A DNA stretch of 17,689 nucleotides from the NCBI GenBank assembly GCA_016297325.1, contig JAEDGW010000054.1, positions 1-17,689 of the forward strand. The letters run 5' to 3'. The translations under genes were made by a program, and so were the position numbers. Origin of the DNA: Coprococcus sp. (GTDB lineage: Bacteria > Bacillota > Clostridia > Lachnospirales > Lachnospiraceae). The notes beneath the pieces were generated by a model, which saw only the letters and a list, made by a program, of their open reading frames with translations, did not search any database and had not been told where the DNA came from. Below are positions 7,883 to 16,270 of the stretch, piece after piece (position 1 is the first letter of the stretch; every line of letters starts with the position of its first letter).

Positions 7883-8812
7883 ATGTTGGATAAGATAAAA
7901 AGAATACTGGTGATTGTCATGTGCGTGTGTATGGTAGTGGCTGTGACCGGATGCGGGGAAGATTCGTCTCAGGGCGATACTGCTTCGCCAAGCCTGAAGT
8001 CAGGTGAATATCTCCTGTACTATGTCAATTCGGACTTTACAGGCTACATACCAAAGAAGATAAAGCTGGACAAGATGTCTTCCACAGAGAATGTCATTGA
8101 TATGATCATGGCTGACCTGATGGAGGGGAACGGTTCTGATTCGTTTATGCCGGTGCCGCATGGTATGACATATCAGAGATATACATTTGATGGAGAAGGC
8201 ACACTTAACCTTATATTCAGCGTTGACTGGGAGATGACAAACTCATACTCGATGGTTCTCAGTAAGGCGGCATTTGTGAAGACGCTGTGCCAGGTTGATT
8301 CTGTTGACACGGTTATATTTGAGATGGTGGATCTCGTAAATGAATCAAATGTTGTGAAAGAGAAACTTACAGAGGATTCATTTGCGGATATGAATGACAT
8401 CATGAGTTCCGAGATAGAGACAAAGATATATATGCCGGACAGTACAGGACAGCACCTTGTTGAGAGAACAGTCATGCTTGATTATTCCTCGGCTGAGACA
8501 TTGGAGGAACAGGTTTTGGACTGCTTGAAGACGAATTATGATGGGACAGTTATACCATTCAATTCAAAGACAGTTGTGAAGAGTGTGGAGACAGCAGAGG
8601 GAGAATGTACTGTGACGTTCAATGAAGCTTTTGTTCAGGGAACAGATGGAGTGGATGACGAGGTGCTTATATACTCAATAGTTGATTCTTTGGCAAGACT
8701 GGAGAGTGTTGACTCTGTGAAGATAGTGGCAGCAAACACAAATGACAGGCTGAATAATATTGATCTCAGCAAGAACTTTACAGTGAATTATTCATATGTA
8801 CAGGCAGATTAG
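7883..8812 (+). CDS. GerMN-domain lipoprotein
   Basis: This is a predicted membrane-anchored extracellular lipoprotein of 309 aa. The signal peptide ends in the lipobox VTGC, giving an anchor at C24. Two GerMN-like domains follow (about 43-150 and 180-300). Each contains a strand with the spaced-glycine/VDFS-like pattern (LIFSVDWE in the first, CTVTFNEAF in the second) and a helix preceding a V-D-S-V-D-T/SV-type strand. GerMN domains occur in spore germination GerM and in actinobacterial LpqB, which modulates the MtrB sensor kinase. Position directly after a kinase gene, in the same operon, suggests a kinase accessory by analogy with mtrA-mtrB-lpqB. That role is inference. Confidence 0.85.
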   Translation: MLDKIKRILVIVMCVCMVVAVTGCGEDSSQGDTASPSLKSGEYLLYYVNSDFTGYIPKKIKLDKMSSTENVIDMIMADLMEGNGSDSFMPVPHGMTYQRYTFDGEGTLNLIFSVDWEMTNSYSMVLSKAAFVKTLCQVDSVDTVIFEMVDLVNESNVVKEKLTEDSFADMNDIMSSEIETKIYMPDSTGQHLVERTVMLDYSSAETLEEQVLDCLKTNYDGTVIPFNSKTVVKSVETAEGECTVTFNEAFVQGTDGVDDEVLIYSIVDSLARLESVDSVKIVAANTNDRLNNIDLSKNFTVNYSYVQAD

Positions 8813-8835
8813 ATAATTTTTAGGAGGACAATAAA

Positions 8836-11265
8836 ATAAAAAGACCGTTATTCTGGATAGCAGTTTGCTTTGCGCTTGGAGAGGCGTATGCATTGGTGAC
8901 TGGACATTCAGTTATAATGGCAGGTCTTATTATCATGGCTGCACCGGTTTTATCAGTGTTATTTGGTAAAAAGGGGGCAGCTTCTTTTTATATGTCAGCG
9001 GTCCTGGCGATATTCCTTATGGCTATGGTGATCGGTTATATGAATGTGGCCAGGCTCAATGAACAAAGAAAATTTGCGGGATATCTGGACTCAAAAGCTG
9101 AAGGTGTTTTGATGTGCACCGTCAGCGATATCAGGGAGAGCCGGCAGGGATGGCAGGTGTATGTGAGTGCCAGCCGGATAGATATGAAAGTATCAGGATA
9201 TGAATATACATATACGGGCAGAATGAAGATGCTGCTGTATATGGATGACATAAGCGGACTTCGTCTTGGAAACAGCATGGAGTTAGTTGCAAGTCTTACC
9301 AGACCTGATGAAGCGACCAATCCGGGAGAATTTGATTCCAGAAAATATTATGCAAATAAGGGCATATATATAATAGGAAATGATGTGTCGATAAAGCAGT
9401 CGGATGGTGACTGCAGCTTGATCCGGCAGATGTTATATGAATTCAGGATCAGGGCAGGGAGAGCACTTGAAAAATGCTTTTCAGAGTCTGATTCTTCTGT
9501 GGTCAAAGCTATGCTTCTGGGGGATAAAGCAGGGATAGATAAGGATACAAAGAGGCTTTTCCAGATGAATGGGATCGCGCATATACTTGCGATATCCGGT
9601 GTCCATATTGCCATCATAGGAATGACCCTGTTCAAGCTCCTGCGGAGGCTTATGGGTTCATACGTGGTGTCCGGAGTGGCAGCCATCACGGTTATCCTGC
9701 TATATGGCATGATGACAGGAATGGCGAGTTCTACTTTCCGGGCTGCGGTCATGATGATGGTTTCGATGACCGGACAGATGTGTGGCCGCAGTTCTGATAT
9801 GCTGACATCGGCAGGTGTGGCATTTATTATACAGGCACTTGTTGATCCGGGGATTGTTCTCGATGCAGGATTTCAGCTTTCATTTGCCGCTGTGTGCGGT
9901 CTGGCAGTGCTTTTGCCGCCTCTTAAAAGTCTGGTGCGGATCAGAAGCAGATTGCTGGATGGTTTGTTGGTAAGCCTTGCAGCATCACTGACGACGACTC
10001 CGCTTATCATTTATTATTTTTATCAGTTTCCGCCGTATTCAATATTGCTAAATATTGTAGTGGTTCCGCTTGTATCATTTATCCTGTTTGTGAGCATTGC
10101 AGTCATAGGAGTGTGCATGGTATCTGCTGGGGCTGGCATGTATGTAGCAGTGCCTGTTGGCTGGATACTCGATTTTTACAGATGGGCTTGCAGGGTTATG
10201 ACATATATTCCCGGTTACAATGTCAACACAGGTGGGATATCCGTAACTATGGTATGTGTATACTATGTAACGATTTTACTTGTGCTGTGGCTGTTATCAA
10301 TGGTTTTTACCGGCTGTGATGCCTGCGGCGCTGCAGGAAGACTTGGTAAAATACTGCCGTATTGCGTGGGTGTTATCCGGCAGAGACCGTGGATCAGAAA
10401 ATGTATTGGTGTAGCACTTGCATTTGGATGTGCTTTGGCTGGATGTGCATATGAGTATAAAGTCCTAGACAGGTCATTTAAGGTGGTATTTATGGATGTC
10501 GGTCAGGGAGATGGTATACTGATACGATCTGGAATGGGAATGAACATACTGATAGATGGCGGATCTTCTGACAATGGACAGGTTGGAGAATATGTCATGG
10601 CTCCGGTGATCAGGTACTTTGGTGCGGCACATATCGACTACGCATTTGTGACACATGGAGATAAGGATCACATGTCGGGAGTGGAATATCTTCTTGAGAC
10701 GGATGACACGGGAATAGTTATTGAAAAACTTGTCCTGCCAAAGTATGGAGTGCGGGAAGATCTGGCTGAACTAATAGAACTGGCCATGTCAAAAGGCGTA
10801 AATATCATATATGTGGAGACAGGTTCCCAGATATATTGTGGCAATGATATGGTAAATATGCGGCTGGATGTCTTGCATCCTGGGGATGAAACTGATATAA
10901 CAGACTCAAATGACCTTTCGGCGGTAATGATGCTGGAGTATTGCGGGGAGAAAATATTGTTCACGGGTGATGCCGGTTTTGCCGGTGAAAATGAGCTGTT
11001 AGCATCCGGAGCAGACGTTGGTGCTGACATCCTGAAGGTAGGGCATCACGGCAGCAGATATTCCAGTGGCGAGGAGTTTTTAAGCAGAGTATCACCTTCA
11101 TATGCGATCATATCGGCTGGTAGGGATAACAGATACGGGCATCCGCATGATGAGACTTTGAAAAGACTTGAGGACTGTGGAGCACGTACCTTGAATACAA
11201 TAGATAGTGGAGCTGTATGCGTCACTATAGAGCCTGGAGGGGCGAAGATAGAGAGATACAGATAA
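8836..11265 (+). CDS. comEC: ComEC/Rec2 DNA-uptake channel, with apparent ATA start codon
   Basis: ComEC is the inner-membrane channel that carries single-stranded DNA into the cytoplasm. An N-terminal membrane region and soluble domain are followed by the Competence domain with LLGDKAGID and the hallmark ILAISGVHIAIIGM. Many membrane helices follow, then a C-terminal metallo-beta-lactamase domain (from about residue 550) with FMDVGQGDG, THGDKDH (H607 to H612), LFTGDAG and KVGHHGSRYSS. The domain is expected to be a nuclease in this group. In frame, GGAGG (8823-8827) is followed 8 nt later by ATA, then codons for KRPLFWIAVCFALGEAYAL, a normal ComEC N-terminus. No ATG, GTG or TTG occurs before TTG at 8893, so either ATA initiates or translation starts at 8893, which has its own weak GGAGAGG. 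Confidence 0.9.
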   Translation: MKRPLFWIAVCFALGEAYALVTGHSVIMAGLIIMAAPVLSVLFGKKGAASFYMSAVLAIFLMAMVIGYMNVARLNEQRKFAGYLDSKAEGVLMCTVSDIRESRQGWQVYVSASRIDMKVSGYEYTYTGRMKMLLYMDDISGLRLGNSMELVASLTRPDEATNPGEFDSRKYYANKGIYIIGNDVSIKQSDGDCSLIRQMLYEFRIRAGRALEKCFSESDSSVVKAMLLGDKAGIDKDTKRLFQMNGIAHILAISGVHIAIIGMTLFKLLRRLMGSYVVSGVAAITVILLYGMMTGMASSTFRAAVMMMVSMTGQMCGRSSDMLTSAGVAFIIQALVDPGIVLDAGFQLSFAAVCGLAVLLPPLKSLVRIRSRLLDGLLVSLAASLTTTPLIIYYFYQFPPYSILLNIVVVPLVSFILFVSIAVIGVCMVSAGAGMYVAVPVGWILDFYRWACRVMTYIPGYNVNTGGISVTMVCVYYVTILLVLWLLSMVFTGCDACGAAGRLGKILPYCVGVIRQRPWIRKCIGVALAFGCALAGCAYEYKVLDRSFKVVFMDVGQGDGILIRSGMGMNILIDGGSSDNGQVGEYVMAPVIRYFGAAHIDYAFVTHGDKDHMSGVEYLLETDDTGIVIEKLVLPKYGVREDLAELIELAMSKGVNIIYVETGSQIYCGNDMVNMRLDVLHPGDETDITDSNDLSAVMMLEYCGEKILFTGDAGFAGENELLASGADVGADILKVGHHGSRYSSGEEFLSRVSPSYAIISAGRDNRYGHPHDETLKRLEDCGARTLNTIDSGAVCVTIEPGGAKIERYR

Positions 11266-11291
11266 AAACAACATAGGAAGGATGATGAAGT

Positions 11292-12230
11292 ATGACAAAA
11301 AAACTAAAATGCCTGCTTGAATTTGTAATGCTGACCCTTGGAGCTGTTATTGCTGCATTTGCTATCGAGGAATTTCTTGTTCCAAATACCATTCTTGACG
11401 GAGGAGTCATCGGTATAGGAATCATGATCAATAATCTGACAGGGATATCACTCAGTATTCTCACAATCGTTTTAAATGTTCCATTTCTTATTATAGGATC
11501 CAGACAGCTTGGCCGTATGTTCATAGTCAAGGCCGGATATTCCATGGCTGTATTTTCCGTATTTGTTGAGATATTTAAGCCACTTGAAAATGCAACCTCA
11601 GAGACCATTCTTGCTGTGTGTTTCGGAGGTGTGATACTCGGACTCGGTGTTGGAATAATCATCAAATTTGGCGGCTGTCTTGATGGAACTGAGACTGTGG
11701 CGATCATGTTGAATAAAAAGAAGGACTGGCCGGTTGGAAGGCTTGTGCTTGGAATGAATCTTATCATATATGGTGTGGCCGGAATCCTGTTTGGATTTGA
11801 CAGAGCCATGTACAGTCTGCTTGCATATTTTATCACATCAAAGGTACTCGATATGGTGGAGTCCGGGCTGGAACAGGCGAAGGCGGCCATGATCATAACT
11901 GATGATGCCAGAGAGGTTGCTGACAAGATATACAAGAAGCTTGGACGTACAGTGACTATCATGCAGGGCAAGGGTATGATCAGCGGCAATAAAACTGTGC
12001 TGTACTGTGTACTCACCAGATTTGAGATAGGAGAGCTCAAGAATATTATAAAGTCAATTGATTCGTCTGCATTTGTAACGGTGACTGATGTGGCCGAGAT
12101 CATAGGAAATCATATAAAGGACAATGAGTACAAGGAGATGCTTGAGAAGATAGAGGAAAAAGAGGAGCCACTAAACAGCCTTCCTGAGCACGAAAGTATG
12201 AAAGATTTTGAGGGACTTAAGAGGTCATAG
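11292..12230 (+). CDS. YitT family (DUF2179) membrane protein
   Basis: This is an integral membrane protein of 312 aa. The YitT domain contains about five hydrophobic segments between residues 10 and 185 and the family sequence EEFLVPNTILDGGVIGIGI, with a later GGCLDGTETVAI. A cytoplasmic DUF2179 domain (about 200-275) carries GRTVTIMQGKGMISG and TDVAEIIG. The C-terminal tail is charged. Members are widespread in Firmicutes and poorly understood, and some are linked to transport. It follows comEC by 26 nt with a good ribosome site (AGGAAGG) and is the last gene before a strong terminator. Confidence 0.9.
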   Translation: MTKKLKCLLEFVMLTLGAVIAAFAIEEFLVPNTILDGGVIGIGIMINNLTGISLSILTIVLNVPFLIIGSRQLGRMFIVKAGYSMAVFSVFVEIFKPLENATSETILAVCFGGVILGLGVGIIIKFGGCLDGTETVAIMLNKKKDWPVGRLVLGMNLIIYGVAGILFGFDRAMYSLLAYFITSKVLDMVESGLEQAKAAMIITDDAREVADKIYKKLGRTVTIMQGKGMISGNKTVLYCVLTRFEIGELKNIIKSIDSSAFVTVTDVAEIIGNHIKDNEYKEMLEKIEEKEEPLNSLPEHESMKDFEGLKRS

Positions 12231-12333
12231 ATAAATATAATAAGACAAATACGAAAACTAAATGGGACAGTGAAGTATTTGCATTTCAACTTAAAAGTCT
12301 GGCACTGAGATATTGAATAAGATGTTGAATAAA

Positions 12334-12391
12334 AAATCCTGCAGGATATGTGATGACTAAGATGGTCATCTGCTCATATCCTGCAGGATTT
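12334..12391. terminator. Bidirectional terminator between yitT-family gene and pdxT
   Basis: A perfect 17-bp inverted repeat, AAATCCTGCAGGATATG (12334-12350) with its complement at 12375-12391, has a second 6-bp stem, GATGAC/GTCATC, inside and a 7-nt loop. A-rich and T-rich flanks on either side make it work in both directions. It sits between two convergent genes, 104 bases after one stop and 24 bases before the other. Confidence 0.9.
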
Positions 12392-12414
12392 ATTTGTTTA
12401 TATCTGTAGCTGTT

Positions 12415-12975
12415 TTAAATGCTTTCTATAAATGCCTTATGGATCCTGTAATCGCTGTCAAGCTCCGGATGGAAAGATAGTGCAAACTGTTTACCGTACT
12501 TAACTGCAACGATCTTGTCATCTACTGTAGCAAGAACATCGACATCAGGAGTGACTTCAGCAACATAAGGTGCACGGATGAAGGTCATAGGAACCTCACC
12601 AATACCCTTGAGTTCTGATACGGTGTGGAAACTTCCAAGCTGTCTGCCGTAGGCATTTCTCTTTACTGTGACAGGGAGTGTGCCAAGGTGTACAGTGTCA
12701 TCACCTTCGATGTGCTGGGCCAGAAGGATCAGGCCTGCGCATGTAGCAAGAACCGGCATGCCGCCTTCAATCTGAGATTTTATAGTGTCAAACATATCAC
12801 TGTCTCTGAGAAGTTTTCCCTGGACTGTGCTTTCGCCGCCAGGAAGGATCAGAGAGTCATAATGTTTGTTAAGATCTCCGGCATTTCTAAGTTCTATGCA
12901 TGATACACCGAGCTCGGAAAGTACATGTTCATGCTCTGCGAAAGCTCCCTGTACTGCCAATACACCAACCTGCAT
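12415..12975 (-). CDS. pdxT: Pyridoxal 5'-phosphate synthase glutaminase subunit
   Basis: PdxT hydrolyses glutamine and channels ammonia to PdxS for de novo vitamin B6 synthesis. The 186-aa class I glutaminase has the nucleophile C79 in LATCAGLILLA, the partners H169 and E171 in SFHPELDSD, and the family N-terminus MQVGVLAVQGAFAEH with LPGGEST. The start at 12975 is chosen because the family begins at MQVGVLAVQG and AGGGG precedes it. The open frame does extend upstream to 13116, but inside pdxS. The pdxS stop lies 1 nt upstream, so the two are translationally coupled and probably made at matched levels. Confidence 0.96.
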   Translation of the reverse strand: MQVGVLAVQGAFAEHEHVLSELGVSCIELRNAGDLNKHYDSLILPGGESTVQGKLLRDSDMFDTIKSQIEGGMPVLATCAGLILLAQHIEGDDTVHLGTLPVTVKRNAYGRQLGSFHTVSELKGIGEVPMTFIRAPYVAEVTPDVDVLATVDDKIVAVKYGKQFALSFHPELDSDYRIHKAFIESI

Positions 12976-12976
12976 A

Positions 12977-13855
12977 TTACTTACCCCTTTCTGCCATGAG
13001 GATTGCGATCTCCTGCTCGTTGATACCAACCATAGCCTCGCCAAGTCCCTCTGAAAGCTTTGCAACGAGATCTGCGTCATTGTAGTTTGTTGTTGCCTGA
13101 ACGATGGCAGCAGCACGCTTTGCAGGATCTCCTGACTTGAAGATACCTGAACCTACAAATACACCCTCAGCACCGAGCTGCATCATGAGAGCTGCATCTG
13201 CTGGAGTAGCAACACCGCCGGCTGCGAAGTTTACAACTGGAAGACGGTGATTCTCATGTACGTACTGAACGAGATCGTAAGGAACCTCGAGCTTCTTAGC
13301 TGCTTCGTACAGCTCATCTGTTCTCATGCTGACGATCTCAGCGATCTGGCTGTTCATCTTTCTCATATGTCTTACGGCCTGAACGATATCACCTGTACCA
13401 GGCTCACCCTTTGTTCTGATCATTGAAGCACCCTCGTTGATTCTTCTGAGAGCCTCGCCGAGATCCTTGGCACCACATACAAATGGAACCTTGAACTGTC
13501 TCTTGTCAATATGATATACGTCATCTGCTGGTGAGAGAACTTCGCTCTCATCGATATAATCGATCTCGATGGCCTGAAGGATCTGAGCCTCTGCAAAATG
13601 TCCGATACGGCACTTAGCCATAACAGGAATTGATACAGCGTTCTGGATTCCCTTGATCATCTGTGGGTCACTCATACGTGATACACCACCGGCAGCTCTG
13701 ATATCTGCTGGGATTCTCTCAAGCGCCATAACTGCACATGCACCGGCAGCCTCTGCGATCTTAGCCTGCTCAGGTGTTGTAACGTCCATGATAACTCCGC
13801 CCTTAAGCATCTGGGCAAGTTCCTTATTTAACTTATATCTTTCTGTTGTCTCCAT
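12977..13855 (-). CDS. pdxS: Pyridoxal 5'-phosphate synthase, synthase subunit
   Basis: PdxS makes pyridoxal 5'-phosphate from ribose 5-phosphate, glyceraldehyde 3-phosphate and ammonia. The 292-aa TIM-barrel protein has D24 in GGVIMDVTT, K81 in MAKCRIGHF and K149 in IRTKGEPGTG. These match the catalytic aspartate and two lysines known from the Bacillus enzyme, at identical positions. The start follows GGAGG by 6 nt. It forms a two-gene leftward operon with pdxT and lies divergent from holA. No MocR-type (PdxR) regulator gene is in the window. Confidence 0.97.
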   Translation of the reverse strand: METTERYKLNKELAQMLKGGVIMDVTTPEQAKIAEAAGACAVMALERIPADIRAAGGVSRMSDPQMIKGIQNAVSIPVMAKCRIGHFAEAQILQAIEIDYIDESEVLSPADDVYHIDKRQFKVPFVCGAKDLGEALRRINEGASMIRTKGEPGTGDIVQAVRHMRKMNSQIAEIVSMRTDELYEAAKKLEVPYDLVQYVHENHRLPVVNFAAGGVATPADAALMMQLGAEGVFVGSGIFKSGDPAKRAAAIVQATTNYNDADLVAKLSEGLGEAMVGINEQEIAILMAERGK

Positions 13856-14169
13856 GTTGAACCTCCGTTATAATTAGATTTGTGTTTATTGGTGTGAGTA
13901 TACATAAACTCACAATCTGTAGGTGATTATAAAACCAAAGTGACATTATAAAAATAATCAATATGTGATTATAAAAACAGGTCAGATATGAGCTGGTGTT
14001 ATCAGAATATATAGGAAATAATGTCAGATGCGCCATGTATAATGTAATTATGGTGTAACTGGCATTGTATCTGAAAAATTATATCGCCTGCAAAAGACTG
14101 AAAGAGGCAGATGCGGTATAGAAACTGTGACAAGTTTGATCATATAGAGATTGATGAAGGAGAAAAGAA
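13856..14169. promoter_or_regulatory. Divergent pdxS/holA intergenic region with repeats
   Basis: This 314-base AT-rich gap holds a 7-bp inverted repeat, TGTGAGT/ACTCACA (13893-13899 with 13908-13914), about 40 bases before pdxS. There is also a 12-bp direct repeat GTGATTATAAAA at 13923-13934 and 13965-13976, 42 bp apart, with a variant at 13940-13953. On the minus strand each repeat contains TATAAT, so one or more may be pdxS -10 elements. None has a convincing -35 at 17 bp. On the plus strand a TATAAT lies at 14038-14043, also without a clear -35. Paired direct repeats four helical turns apart could be a regulator site. Confidence 0.35.
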
Positions 14170-15186
14170 ATGGCTGCAACTAAGAAAAAAGAAAAAAAGA
14201 ACGCGATGGCGGTCATAAATCAACATATAAAGTCAGGGGAATTTGCAAAGATATATCTTTTGTATGGTGAGGAGAGGTATCTGGTAAATCAATATAGAGA
14301 TAAGCTGCTCGCGGCTCTGACTGACAAGGATGATAATTTGAATTTTATGAAATTTGCCGGTAACGGTGTCGACACATCCGAACTTCTTGCATTTTGCAAC
14401 GAGATGCCCTTTTTTGCGGACAGGAGAGTTGTGCTGGTGGAGAACAGCGGCCTGTTCAGGAACAGTAACGAGGATTTCGCAAAAAAACTTGTCGAGATAG
14501 AGGATACGTCAGTTGTAATATTTGTGGAGATGGATGTGGACAGCAGATACAAGCTGTTCAAAGCTGTCGACAAGGAGGGCGAGGCACTTGAATTTGTCAC
14601 TCCGGATGAGAAGATGATGATCACATGGGTTAAGTCCATGTTCAAGAATGAGAATGTCGCAACCACTGATACCGCCATATACAAGATTATCGAGGCAGCG
14701 CACATGGATATGAACTGCATCAAGAATGAAGTTGACAAGATGATCAGCTATGCGGGAGATACCAAACAGGTCAGTGAGCATGATGTGGATATGCTGTGCA
14801 GCCAGGATGCGGAGAGCAAGGTATATCAGATGATAGATTTCATAATTGCAAAGCAGAAGGACAAAGCAAGCCGTATGTATCACGACCTTCTGGAGAATAA
14901 AGAATCCGCAATCATGATAAATGCCTGTATCATGCGTCAGTTCAACAAGCTGCTCCTTGTGAAACTAGCACTGGCCGATTCAACCCCGGATGCAAATCTT
15001 GCGAAGATCGCAGGGTGTCCGGTATGGGCGGTGAAAAATTATAAGGCACAATGCAAGGAGTACACCAAAAGCCGTCTTAAGGAGATTGTAGATGAATGTC
15101 AGGATATGGATTATAAACTGAAGACAGGTCAGGTGATGGATAACGCCGCTATGGAAGTGATGATAGTTGGGTTGTGTGAAGGGTAG
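14170..15186 (+). CDS. holA: DNA polymerase III delta subunit
   Basis: Delta is the clamp-loader subunit that opens the beta sliding clamp ring during replication. The 338-aa length is typical. The N-terminal region has the family signature IYLLYGEERYLVNQYRDKL, and the AAA+-like core lacks a functional Walker A, as expected for delta. The middle has the DMNCIKNEVDKMISYAG and the collar-domain helices near the C-terminus. The start follows AAGGAG by 7 nt. holA commonly lies just after comEC in Firmicutes; here the YitT family gene and pdxST separate the two. It appears to be monocistronic, ending at a strong hairpin. Confidence 0.93.
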   Translation: MAATKKKEKKNAMAVINQHIKSGEFAKIYLLYGEERYLVNQYRDKLLAALTDKDDNLNFMKFAGNGVDTSELLAFCNEMPFFADRRVVLVENSGLFRNSNEDFAKKLVEIEDTSVVIFVEMDVDSRYKLFKAVDKEGEALEFVTPDEKMMITWVKSMFKNENVATTDTAIYKIIEAAHMDMNCIKNEVDKMISYAGDTKQVSEHDVDMLCSQDAESKVYQMIDFIIAKQKDKASRMYHDLLENKESAIMINACIMRQFNKLLLVKLALADSTPDANLAKIAGCPVWAVKNYKAQCKEYTKSRLKEIVDECQDMDYKLKTGQVMDNAAMEVMIVGLCEG

Positions 15187-15278
15187 AATTATTAGTATAT
15201 TGTCTATTCGACCAGCTGCGTAGTCTGTATGAAGACCGGCGGAATTGAATATATAGGATATAAATATTATAATAAAAG

Positions 15279-15325
15279 ACAGAAAACCCTTGATAGTTTT
15301 TATGGGGCTATCAAGGGTTTTCTGT
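15279..15325. terminator. Bidirectional terminator between holA and the XRE gene
   Basis: A perfect 18-bp inverted repeat (15279-15296 with 15308-15325, arm ACAGAAAACCCTTGATAG) encloses an 11-nt loop. It is flanked by AAAA on the left and TTTT on the right, so it can end transcription from both convergent genes. The right end lies 10 bases from the stop codon of the regulator gene. Confidence 0.92.
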
Positions 15326-15334
15326 TTTATAAAA

Positions 15335-15682
15335 TTACATATTACGTGGTGGCTTGTGTGCAAATCCACGGGCATACAGGAGAAAACGATCTTTGTCAGA
15401 TTTAGACAGACCATTGTAAAGTTTCAACAGTTCCTGTTCGTCCTCGGATACTTCCACAAAAGGAATCTCATCACTGTGCTTATCTGAAAAGAAATCAGAC
15501 ATGGTGATGTTCATGCCGGCACATATCTTCTCTAATGTTGGAATGGTCGGCTGTGTGTTCTTAAGGAACATTGAATTGAGCGAAGAATAAGGTATATCTG
15601 CTTCCTTCGCCAATCTGTAAATTGACCAATTCCTGAGTTTCATATAATAATTTATTTTTTTCAATATAGGATTCATGCTCAT
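15335..15682 (-). CDS. Small XRE-family helix-turn-helix regulator
   Basis: This is a DNA-binding protein of 115 aa. The N-terminal Cro/CI-type HTH spans about residues 8-65. Its recognition region is WSIYRLAKEADIPYSSLNSM, followed by PTIPTLEKICAGMNITMSDFF. A C-terminal helical segment (about 78-105, SEDEQELLKLYNGLSKSDKD) may mediate dimerisation. The start at 15682 follows GAGGTG by 5 nt, while the second methionine (15676) is too far from it. It faces away from the 113-aa protein gene, with a 20-bp dyad in the intervening space. Such short regulators are common on mobile or accessory loci. The target is unknown. Confidence 0.88.
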   Translation of the reverse strand: MSMNPILKKINYYMKLRNWSIYRLAKEADIPYSSLNSMFLKNTQPTIPTLEKICAGMNITMSDFFSDKHSDEIPFVEVSEDEQELLKLYNGLSKSDKDRFLLYARGFAHKPPRNM

Positions 15683-15762
15683 ATTAACACCTCTTATAAG
15701 TATATTCTATTTTATGTGAGCATAGAAGTCAGATGATAAAAAACGTTACATTTAAAATATTT

Positions 15763-15782
15763 TGCAACGAGTTAGCGTTGCA
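15763..15782. promoter_or_regulatory. 20-bp dyad, candidate XRE operator
   Basis: TGCAACG (15763-15769) and CGTTGCA (15776-15782) are perfect inverted 7-bp arms around a 6-base centre. The size and symmetry suit a dimeric Cro/CI-type repressor. It lies about 80 bases upstream of the XRE start and 80 bases upstream of the divergent 113-aa gene, so it could control either or both. A small RNA hairpin is the alternative reading, but no T-run follows. Confidence 0.4.
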
Positions 15783-15862
15783 GTGAGCCAAATTACAGAA
15801 ATTATAAGCGATTTTTTGGGGAGTTGGTGATGTAAATAATTAAGAAATGAGGAGAAATCTGT

Positions 15863-16204
15863 ATGGATGTCAGAACTTTTTATGAAGGGGAATATATACG
15901 TAAAGTATTTAAGGACGAAGAGAGTGGAACAGGTCATGAACAAGTATGGGATAAGAATGGACATATGATATTTGAGTCATTTCTTGTCAAAAGGACTACG
16001 GATGATGGAATGAATAAACCGAAAACGAAATCCGATGAGATGAAAAAAACAGAATCATCTAGACAACTGGATCTAGGTAATGGTATTTCTGAAAAACATT
16101 ATTATTATGATGATTATGGAAATATTTGTGATGAAATGGAAGCAACTCATGGGACAATAGAAGTGTATAAATTTGGACAGTTGATTGATAAATATGATGT
16201 ATGA
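15863..16204 (+). CDS. Uncharacterised 113-aa protein
   Basis: I do not recognise this protein. It is charged, has no signal peptide or membrane segment, and contains two similar segments: VWDKNGHMIFES (about residues 28-39) and YYYDDYGNICDE (about 80-91). Both loosely resemble the Y-x-Y-D-x-x-G-x-I pattern of YD/RHS repeats, and a lysine- and serine-rich linker (about 45-66) separates them. The start follows GAGGAG by 8 nt and looks genuine. It lies between a divergent XRE regulator and a secreted Ig-like protein, in a more AT-rich stretch than the arg and pdx genes. Roles as an immunity protein or antitoxin are guesses from context only. Confidence 0.7.
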   Translation: MDVRTFYEGEYIRKVFKDEESGTGHEQVWDKNGHMIFESFLVKRTTDDGMNKPKTKSDEMKKTESSRQLDLGNGISEKHYYYDDYGNICDEMEATHGTIEVYKFGQLIDKYDV

Positions 16205-16270
16205 TAGTTCATTCATATATATAAATATGATATCTGTGGATGGCATGAAAAAATGAGGAGGTACAAAGAT

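Noticed and set aside
11225..12103. 292-codon minus-strand frame opposite the YitT family gene
   Set aside because: Its serine- and isoleucine-rich composition is the complement of a membrane protein gene, and it lacks a start signal.
12975..13116. Longer pdxT with a 47-residue N-terminal extension
   Set aside because: The extension lies inside pdxS and has no homology to PdxT, which normally begins at MQVGVLAVQG.
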